NCBI GenBank assembly: GCA_964384675.1
Contig: CAYLNK010000105.1
Location: 1-19,194 of the forward strand
Length of the DNA stretch: 19,194 nt
DNA from: CAYLNK01 sp964384675
GTDB taxonomy: Bacteria > Acidobacteriota > Thermoanaerobaculia > UBA5066
Direction of reading: 5' to 3'
In this document: piece after piece, positions 13,597-19,194 of the stretch
Numbering within the stretch: position 1 is the stretch's first letter
Layout: every line of letters starts with the position of its first letter
Translations under genes and position numbers: made by a program
Notes under the pieces: generated by a model
What the model saw: only the letters and a program-made list of their open reading frames with translations
Told to the model about the DNA's origin: nothing
The model's database searches: none

Positions 13597-16500
13597 ATGA
13601 GCCGGTCCCGTCGATCCCTCGCCTTGGTCCTCCTTCTCGCGATCGCCCCCGCCGCCGACGCCCGGAAGGTGAAGCGCCGCACCCCCGTCGTGGTCCGGGT
13701 CGAGCCGGACGACGACGGCGACACCCTGAAGGAGAGGGTCCGAGAGGCGAAGGGTCGGCCGGTCCGGCCCGTCCTCCACACGTCGCCGCTCCACGGCCCC
13801 GCGCCGCTCGTCGTCCCCGCGCCCGCGGCCCCGCCCGTCACCGGGAACGCCTACCGCCCCGTCGACGTCCTCGCGACCAACCCGTCGTACGACGGCTTCC
13901 CGGCGAGCTCCCACGTGGAGCCGTCGATCGCCGCGGCCGGCAGCTCGGTGGTCACGGTCTTCAACGACGGCGGCGCCGACTTCTCTTCCCCGAATCCGGC
14001 CACGATCACCAACGCCGACGGCTTCTCCATCTCCACCGACGGTGGACGCACGTTCCGCGACCAGGGGAAGCGCCCAACCGCGAGCGGCTACACGTCGTAC
14101 AACGGCGACAACGTGGCCGCCACGGGGCCGGACGGCGACCTCTACTACCTCTCCGACAGCGGGCGCGGCGCGTCGTTCAACGCGATGGCGGTCTCCCGCT
14201 CCACCGACGGCGGACGGACGTGGCCGACGACCGGCAACGCGTCGACGGGGCGGAGCCCGAAGGGCTTCTTCGACAAGGGGTGGATCGCCGTCGACGTCTC
14301 GCCGACCGCGACCCGGGGCAACGTCTACGTCACCTGGTCCGACTTCCAGTTCGGGACCGGCCAGAACCGCACCGACCTCTATTTCTCGCGCTCGACGGAC
14401 CGCGGCCTCTCCTGGTCGTCGCAGCTCCTCGACACCTTCCCGCACCCGATCGCGGTGACGTACGTCCAGACGGCCGCGAACGGCTGGGTCTACGTCGGCG
14501 AGCAGGACGAGGGAACGATCGTGAACGGCGTCTTCACCGGGACGAACTACGTTCGCGTCTCCACCGACGGGGGCAAGACCTTCGGTCCGCTCCGGAGCGC
14601 CGGCGCCTACCGGGCGGTGGGCGACGAGCGTGCCATCGCGCTGTGCGGCGACCCGTCGTTCTTCGGCGGCCTGGTGCGCTACCTGAAGGGGCCGATCGAG
14701 GCCGACTCGTCGCTCCGCATCGCCGTCGACCCGACGGACCCGTCCGGGAAGACGGTCTTCGTGACGACCCAGTCGACCCCGGAGGACAAGCCGGGAGATC
14801 GCTCCGACGTCTACGTCTGGACGTCCACCGATGGAGGCGCGAGCTTCGCGCCGCCGGTGCGCGTGAACGACGACCGCACGACGACGGACCAGTTCATGCC
14901 CGACCTCTGGGTAGCTCCGGACGGCACGCTCGGCGTCCTCTGGCTCGACCGGCGCAACGACACGGCCACCAACTGGCGCACCGAGGCGTGGATGGCGCTT
15001 TCCCGCAACAAGGGCAAGACGTGGTCGTGCAGCTTCCCGGTCTCGTCGCAGGCGTTCCCCGTGGTGGGTCGCTGCCAGATGAGCGACTACAACGGGATCT
15101 ACGCCGACCGCGACCGCTTCTACCTGGCCTGGGGCGACGGCCGGCAGGTCGACCAGCAGGGGCAGACGACGTCGGCGATCTACGGGGCGACCCTTCCGCT
15201 CGGCGGCCCGGGGCCGCTCCTCTCCCTCGTCTCGGTGGAGCCCGCGGCGAACGGCCTCTTCCGGGTGCGACTCCGCAACGACGGGCTCGCCGACGCGACG
15301 GGGCTGAAGGCGTCGATCACCGTCGACGGGAACAAGATCCTGTCCTTCGCCCCCACGGCCCAGGTCCCGTTCCCCGACCTCCCGGGCTGCCACGGAGAGG
15401 ACGAGCAGGCGATCCCGGCGCTGTACGCGGTGGACGGCCCGGTCGTCACGGGGACCGTCCAGGTGAACGGACCGCTCGGGAACGTCGGCTTCCCGTTCAC
15501 GTTCGCGAACCCGGCCCCGCCCGACGCGCCGCGCCCCGGCCTGGTCTCGCGCACCGACTTCGAGGGGACCGTCGCGGACTGGACTCCCGCGCCCGGCTCC
15601 CTCTGGCACGTCACCTCGGGCTGCGCGGCCGAGGACCCGGGGCACTCCGGCTCGAAGGTGGCGTACTTCGGGCTCGACCCGTCCTGCACGTACAACCTGA
15701 TCTCCGGCAACAGCTACGCGCGCGTCTTCGGCTCGCTCACCAGCCGGCCGTTCGCTCTCGCGCCAGGGGCCGTCCGGCTCCGCTACAACGAGTGGACCGG
15801 CCTCCCCGGTATCTGGACCTCCGCCTATGCCGGCCTCCAGATCTCGACCGACGGCGGCCTCTCGTTCGAGGCGCTCCGCGGCTACGGCCGGATGAGCCGT
15901 GTCGTCCCCGACCCGTCGCTGCCGCTGATGGAGAACGGCAGCCCGATCTGGCGGCCGGTCGACCTCGACCTCTCGGAGTACGCGGGCAAGCAGGTGGTCC
16001 TGCGGTTCTTCTTCAACGCCGTGGGCGCCAGCACGAACCTGAACCGCGGGTATGCCGTCGACGACCTCGAGCTCGTGCAGGTGTCGCTGGCCACGAACGG
16101 CACCGCCGCGACGTGCGCCGCGCCGCAGCCGATCGAGAGCGGGGCGCTCACGCTGTCGAACGAGGCGTCCCGTCCCGCGGCCTCCGACACGCTCCCGCCC
16201 TGTGCCGGAAGCGGGCCCGCGCCGCATCCGCTCTGGTTCCAGTGGGTGCCGTCGATCTCCGGCACGTACGAGCTGTCGGTCCCGTGCGGCGGGAGCGGCG
16301 CGGCGGAGACCTCCCTCTCCGTCTGGACGGGCTCGCCGTGCGCCGGGAGCCCCGTCGCGCCCGGCGTCCTCGCGTGCGCGGTCTCGACCTGCGCCACCTC
16401 CGGCACACCGGCACGCGTCACCGTGAGAGCCGAGGCCGGGGTCGCGCTGCCTGTCCTCGTCACGTCCGCCGGCGGCGGAAACGTGACGCTCGCCGTCGAG

Positions 16501-17955
16501 CCGCGGACGGCCGGCCGCATGGTGCCGATCGTCCTCGACGTCGTGTCGTCGCGCGGGGCGTACCGGACCGAGGTGACGCTCACCAACCGGGGCGGAACGA
16601 CGGCGGCGGTCTCGCTCACCTACACGGCGTCGCTCGGAACGGGCTCCGGCACCGTGACCGACACGCTCGCGGCGGGCCGTCAGCTCGTCCTGGCCGACGT
16701 CCTCGCCTGGCTCCGGACGAAGGGCCTGTCGATCCCGGACGGCAGCACCGCGCCGCAGGCGGGCACGCTCGTCGTGACGTTCGACGGGGCGGCGGACGGC
16801 GACGTGTCGGCGACCGCGCGGACGCTCTCCCCCACCGCCGCGCCGCTTCCCGTCGGCCTCGCCTCGCTCGCGTACCCGGGCCTCGCGCCCGCGGAGCCCG
16901 GCGCGTCGAGCGCGACGCTCTTCGGCCTCCGCTCGACCGACGCCGACCGCTCCAAGGTCGCGCTGGTCAGCACGGGCACCACACCCGTCACGCTCCGCGT
17001 CACGGTCGTCGCGGACGGCAGGCGCGTCGTCATCCGCGACGGCGTGACGCTCCCGGCCCGCGGCTGGCTGCAGATCGAGGATCCGCTCGGCGAGGCGGGC
17101 GCCGCCGCCGGCTGGGCCGTCGTGGAGCGCACCTCGACGACGGGGACGTTCACGGCGTACGGGATCGTGAACGACAACCGCACGAACGACGGCTCGTATC
17201 TCGAGCCGCTGCGCGGCGTCTTCACCGGGAGCGTCCTGACGGTTCCGGTCCTGGTCGAGACGTCTCGCTTCCGGAGCGAGCTCGTCCTCGCCAACCGCGG
17301 CTCGGCCGAAGCTCGGCTGACCCTGCGCTACCGCGAATCGCTCGGCCCCGCGGCCGGCGGGAGCATGACGCTGACCCTGAAGCCCGGCTCGCAGTGGATC
17401 GTCCCCGACGCGATCGACTTCCTGCGCAAGGGCGGTCTCGCGCTCGGCACCGCCGGCGACGCGGATCGCGCCGGCGCGCTCCGGGTGGAGGTCTCGGGCG
17501 TCGCGCTCTCCGACGTCTTCGCGGCCGCCCGCACCGCCGCGCCGGTGGCCGACGGCGGCCAGCTCGGCCTCTTCACGGGCCCGGTCTACGGCGGTCAGGA
17601 AGCGGTGAAGGGCGCGGTGATCGACGGACTGCAGACGTCGGCGGACGTGCGCTCCAACGTGGCGGTCGTGAACGCGGGCGGCGACGGCGACACGTCCGTC
17701 ACCCTGCGCCTCCAGGTGTACGACGGGGCGACGGGCACGGCCCGCGGCGCGCCGCTCGACGTGACGCTCTCGCCCGGCGAGTGGGCGCAGCCGGCCAGCT
17801 TCTTCGGCTCGAGCGGCGCCGCCCAGGGCTGGGTCACGGTGACGCGCCTCTCGGGGAGCGCGCCGTGGATCGCCTACGGTGTGGTCAACGACGGCGGCGT
17901 GGCGGGCCAGCGCACGGACGACGGCGCCTACATCCCGATGCGGAGGCTGCCGTGA
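13597..17955 (+). CDS. Giant secreted sialidase-like (Asp-box) protein with MAM-like domain and tandem C-terminal repeats (1452 aa)
   Basis: Exported multi-domain protein of unknown substrate. Signal peptide 1-22 (MSRSRRSLALVLLLAI, cleavage near ADA). After a Pro-rich linker, residues about 88-530 are a sialidase/BNR-type propeller with Asp boxes near 146, 202, 266, 322 and 410 (STDGGxT/SF/W). I could not assign a sialidase catalytic Arg triad or Tyr/Glu pair, so enzymatic activity is not claimed. Residues about 538-645 look like a CARDB-type Ig fold. Residues about 652-830 resemble the MAM/immune-inhibitor-A-like lectin fold (FEGTVADW, LWHVTSG, LQISTDGGLSFEAL). Residues about 840-965 resemble a PPC-like domain with paired Cys. 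Residues 975-1207 and 1215-1452 are two copies of a ~235-aa repeat. ATG 13597 has no Shine-Dalgarno. The stop TGA overlaps the nitrilase GTG (GTGA). Confidence 0.92.
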   Translation: MSRSRRSLALVLLLAIAPAADARKVKRRTPVVVRVEPDDDGDTLKERVREAKGRPVRPVLHTSPLHGPAPLVVPAPAAPPVTGNAYRPVDVLATNPSYDGFPASSHVEPSIAAAGSSVVTVFNDGGADFSSPNPATITNADGFSISTDGGRTFRDQGKRPTASGYTSYNGDNVAATGPDGDLYYLSDSGRGASFNAMAVSRSTDGGRTWPTTGNASTGRSPKGFFDKGWIAVDVSPTATRGNVYVTWSDFQFGTGQNRTDLYFSRSTDRGLSWSSQLLDTFPHPIAVTYVQTAANGWVYVGEQDEGTIVNGVFTGTNYVRVSTDGGKTFGPLRSAGAYRAVGDERAIALCGDPSFFGGLVRYLKGPIEADSSLRIAVDPTDPSGKTVFVTTQSTPEDKPGDRSDVYVWTSTDGGASFAPPVRVNDDRTTTDQFMPDLWVAPDGTLGVLWLDRRNDTATNWRTEAWMALSRNKGKTWSCSFPVSSQAFPVVGRCQMSDYNGIYADRDRFYLAWGDGRQVDQQGQTTSAIYGATLPLGGPGPLLSLVSVEPAANGLFRVRLRNDGLADATGLKASITVDGNKILSFAPTAQVPFPDLPGCHGEDEQAIPALYAVDGPVVTGTVQVNGPLGNVGFPFTFANPAPPDAPRPGLVSRTDFEGTVADWTPAPGSLWHVTSGCAAEDPGHSGSKVAYFGLDPSCTYNLISGNSYARVFGSLTSRPFALAPGAVRLRYNEWTGLPGIWTSAYAGLQISTDGGLSFEALRGYGRMSRVVPDPSLPLMENGSPIWRPVDLDLSEYAGKQVVLRFFFNAVGASTNLNRGYAVDDLELVQVSLATNGTAATCAAPQPIESGALTLSNEASRPAASDTLPPCAGSGPAPHPLWFQWVPSISGTYELSVPCGGSGAAETSLSVWTGSPCAGSPVAPGVLACAVSTCATSGTPARVTVRAEAGVALPVLVTSAGGGNVTLAVEPRTAGRMVPIVLDVVSSRGAYRTEVTLTNRGGTTAAVSLTYTASLGTGSGTVTDTLAAGRQLVLADVLAWLRTKGLSIPDGSTAPQAGTLVVTFDGAADGDVSATARTLSPTAAPLPVGLASLAYPGLAPAEPGASSATLFGLRSTDADRSKVALVSTGTTPVTLRVTVVADGRRVVIRDGVTLPARGWLQIEDPLGEAGAAAGWAVVERTSTTGTFTAYGIVNDNRTNDGSYLEPLRGVFTGSVLTVPVLVETSRFRSELVLANRGSAEARLTLRYRESLGPAAGGSMTLTLKPGSQWIVPDAIDFLRKGGLALGTAGDADRAGALRVEVSGVALSDVFAAARTAAPVADGGQLGLFTGPVYGGQEAVKGAVIDGLQTSADVRSNVAVVNAGGDGDTSVTLRLQVYDGATGTARGAPLDVTLSPGEWAQPASFFGSSGAAQGWVTVTRLSGSAPWIAYGVVNDGGVAGQRTDDGAYIPMRRLP
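16519..17217 (+). repeat. C-terminal repeat 1 (residues 975-1207 of the 1452-aa protein)
   Basis: First ~233-aa copy: VPIVLDVVSSRGAYRTEVTL, TNRGG, LAWLRTKGLSIPDG, VSATARTLSP, SKVALVSTG, then GWAVVERTSTTGTFTAYG and IVNDNRTNDGSYLEPLRG. It reads as two linked Ig-like beta sandwiches. The same plan occurs in repeat 2 and in the partial gene at the right edge. Confidence 0.8.
17239..17952 (+). repeat. C-terminal repeat 2 (residues 1215-1452 of the 1452-aa protein)
   Basis: Second copy: VPVLVETSRFRSELVLANRG, IDFLRKGGLALG, VFAAARTAAPVADGGQLGLF, SNVAVVNAGG, then GWVTVTRLSGSAPWIAYG and VVNDGGVAGQRTDDGAYIPM at the very end. It is closer to the edge gene's domain (GGQFGLFTP, VRRVSGSAPWLAYGVLNDGG, GDGAYVPM) than to repeat 1. 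Confidence 0.85.
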
Positions 17956-18722
17956 GGATCGCCCTCCTCCAGCTCGACCTCGCCTGGGAGGACGTACCGG
18001 CCAATCACGCGCGCGCGGCGTCGCGGCTCAAGGAGGCCGCGGACCTCGGCGCGCGCCTCGCGATCCTCCCCGAGATGTTCGCGACCGGCTTCTCGATGGA
18101 CGGCGCCCGCATCGCGCAGCCGCCCGGCGGCGCCACGGAGACGTGGCTCCGAGCGCTGGCGTCGGGGCTCGACCTCTTCATCCTCGCCGGGATGGCCGCG
18201 TCCGGAGATCCGCTCCCGACGAACGACGCGCTCCTCGTCTCGCCCCAGGGCGACGTCGCCCGCTACAGCAAGATCCACCCGTTCTCGTTCGCGGGCGAGG
18301 ATCGCGCCTTCGCCGGCGGCGAACGCGTCACCACGGTCGACGTCGAGGGCGTGCGGATCACACCGCTCATCTGCTACGACCTCCGCTTCCCCGAGCCGTT
18401 CCGCCTCTCCGCCGACGACACCGACCTGTACGCCGTCATCGCGAACTGGCCCGAGCGCCGGCGCGGCCACTGGAAGACGCTGCTGAAGTCGCGCGCCATC
18501 GAGAACCTCGCCTACGTCGCCGGCGTGAACCGCGTCGGCGACGGCGGCGGCCTCCACTACGCCGGCGACTCCGCGCTCCACTCCCCGTGGGGCGAGACGC
18601 TGGTCTCCGCGGCCGAGGAGGAGGCCGTGCTGATCGCCGACGTCGACCCGGCCCGCGTGGCCGACGCCCGGGCGAAGTTCCCGGTGCTCGCGGACCGGAG
18701 GCCGGCGGCGTACCGCCGCTGA
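17952..18722 (+). CDS. Omega-amidase-type nitrilase (carbon-nitrogen hydrolase, 256 aa)
   Basis: Member of the C-N hydrolase superfamily, closest in motif pattern to YafV/Nit2 omega-amidases, which hydrolyse 2-oxoglutaramate or 2-oxosuccinamate to the oxo-acid and ammonia (glutamine transaminase repair/salvage). The Glu-Lys-Cys triad is visible: E41 in AILPEMFATGFSM, K107 in RYSKIHPFSFAGED, and C141 in LICYDLRFPEPFR. Further support is ANWPERRRGHWKTLLKSRAI and the VAGVNRVGDG / HYAGDSALHSPWGE segments. Length is normal and there is no signal peptide, so it is cytoplasmic. The GTG start at 17952 overlaps the preceding stop (GTGA), implying translational coupling to the 1452-aa secreted protein, an odd partner. 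Convergent with the next gene, 6 nt between stops. Confidence 0.92.
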   Translation: MRIALLQLDLAWEDVPANHARAASRLKEAADLGARLAILPEMFATGFSMDGARIAQPPGGATETWLRALASGLDLFILAGMAASGDPLPTNDALLVSPQGDVARYSKIHPFSFAGEDRAFAGGERVTTVDVEGVRITPLICYDLRFPEPFRLSADDTDLYAVIANWPERRRGHWKTLLKSRAIENLAYVAGVNRVGDGGGLHYAGDSALHSPWGETLVSAAEEEAVLIADVDPARVADARAKFPVLADRRPAAYRR

Positions 18723-18728
18723 CCCTCT

Positions 18729-19194
18729 TTACGGAGCGCCCGGCACGAGCATCGGCACGTAGGCGCCGTCTCCGGTGCGCTCGCCGGGCGAGCCGCCGTC
18801 GTTGAGGACGCCGTACGCGAGCCACGGGGCGCTCCCCGAGACGCGCCTCACTCGCAGCCAGCCCGACGTAACACCGCGCGCGGCGAGCACGCCGTCCAGC
18901 TGGCTCCAGGCACCCGGCTCGAGGACGACCTCGAACGGCTCCCCCTTCGCGAGGCCGTCGGCGCCGTCGACGACCCACGCCGAGAGCGTGACGTCTCCCG
19001 CCTCCGCCCCTCCCAGGTTCACGAATCCGGCGTTCGACCGCGTCGCGGCGTCCTGACGGAGGCCCGGCACGATTCCCTCGACGGCGGGCGCCGCGTCGCC
19101 AGCGATCGCGGGGGTGAAGAGCCCGAACTGCCCTCCCGACGGCAACGGCGAAGCCGTGCGCGCGGCGAGCCAGAGGCCGCCCGCCGGACCGGAG
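18729..19194 (-). CDS. 3' end of a secreted protein with the same C-terminal repeat (partial)
   Basis: The gene is cut by the window edge; about 154 codons are visible, open to position 19194, ending at TAA 18731-18729. The visible part aligns throughout with repeat 2 of the 1452-aa protein: LWLAARTASPLPSGGQFGLF, TRSNAGFVNLGG, LEPGAWSQLDGVL, VRRVSGSAPWLAYGVLNDGG and TGDGAYVPM. It is therefore a paralogue, or at least shares this terminal module, on the opposite strand. The N-terminal architecture is outside the window. A TTG at 19145 lies inside the domain and is not a real start. Confidence 0.87.
   Translation of the reverse strand, partial: SGPAGGLWLAARTASPLPSGGQFGLFTPAIAGDAAPAVEGIVPGLRQDAATRSNAGFVNLGGAEAGDVTLSAWVVDGADGLAKGEPFEVVLEPGAWSQLDGVLAARGVTSGWLRVRRVSGSAPWLAYGVLNDGGSPGERTGDGAYVPMLVPGAP

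Noticed and set aside
13597..15200. Calling the 1452-aa protein a true exo-alpha-sialidase
   Set aside because: Asp boxes occur in many propellers; the Arg triad and Tyr/Glu catalytic pair could not be identified.
14220..17950. Long alternative plus-strand frame running through the 1452-aa gene and into the nitrilase frame
   Set aside because: Only the part from 17952 is real nitrilase. The upstream part is an Arg-rich shadow in another frame of the 1452-aa gene; it is not a fusion.
18723..18728. Shared terminator between convergent stops
   Set aside because: Only six bases separate the stops, and I see no clear stem-loop there. The short T run alone is not enough.

Overview
The window is GC-rich (roughly 70% by eye) and densely coded, with short gaps and large secreted proteins. 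It carries a eukaryote-like Ser/Thr kinase with a TolB/FlgO-like and TPR tail, long Asp-box (BNR) beta-propeller proteins, and C-terminal domains with an 'FWFF' core. This combination recalls uncultured Acidobacteriota (Thermoanaerobaculia-like) or a similar soil/sediment lineage. The taxonomic call is inference only; there is no rRNA or other phylogenetic marker here. I saw no tRNA, CRISPR array, insertion sequence or phage gene.

Layout. Positions 28-8779 (minus strand, read right to left) hold a possible four-gene operon: Ser/Thr kinase, a 1384-aa secreted Asp-box protein, an SdiA-regulated/phytase-like propeller protein, and a purple-acid-phosphatase-like lipoprotein. The last three are separated by 7 nt or overlap by 4 nt. 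Positions 8855-9288 (plus) hold a broken Uma2-family nuclease gene. Positions 9327-13540 (minus) hold a DUF4956 membrane protein followed by a CYTH / degenerate-Nudix-like / polyphosphate kinase 1 fusion. From 13597 (plus) there is a second giant secreted Asp-box protein (1452 aa), with its stop overlapping the start of an omega-amidase-type nitrilase (17952-18722). The right edge holds the 3' end of a convergent minus-strand gene whose protein is homologous to the C-terminal repeats of the 1452-aa protein.

How the parts may work together. The clearest unit is DUF4956 plus the PPK1 fusion. DUF4956 proteins are, to my knowledge, usual neighbours of VTC-type polyphosphate polymerases, which share the triphosphate-tunnel fold with CYTH. 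Here that partner seems to be replaced by a CYTH-PPK1 fusion, which suggests membrane-associated polyphosphate synthesis. With the phosphatase and phytase-like propeller at the left end, phosphate handling is a loose theme of the window, but the two groups are separate transcription units. The kinase may sense and regulate the secreted-protein operon; nothing in the sequence proves this.

No stretch longer than 300 bases lacks a gene. The gaps are 1-27 (nothing seen), 6178-6229, 8780-8854 (divergent), 9289-9326, 12459-12496, 13541-13596 (divergent) and 18723-18728.
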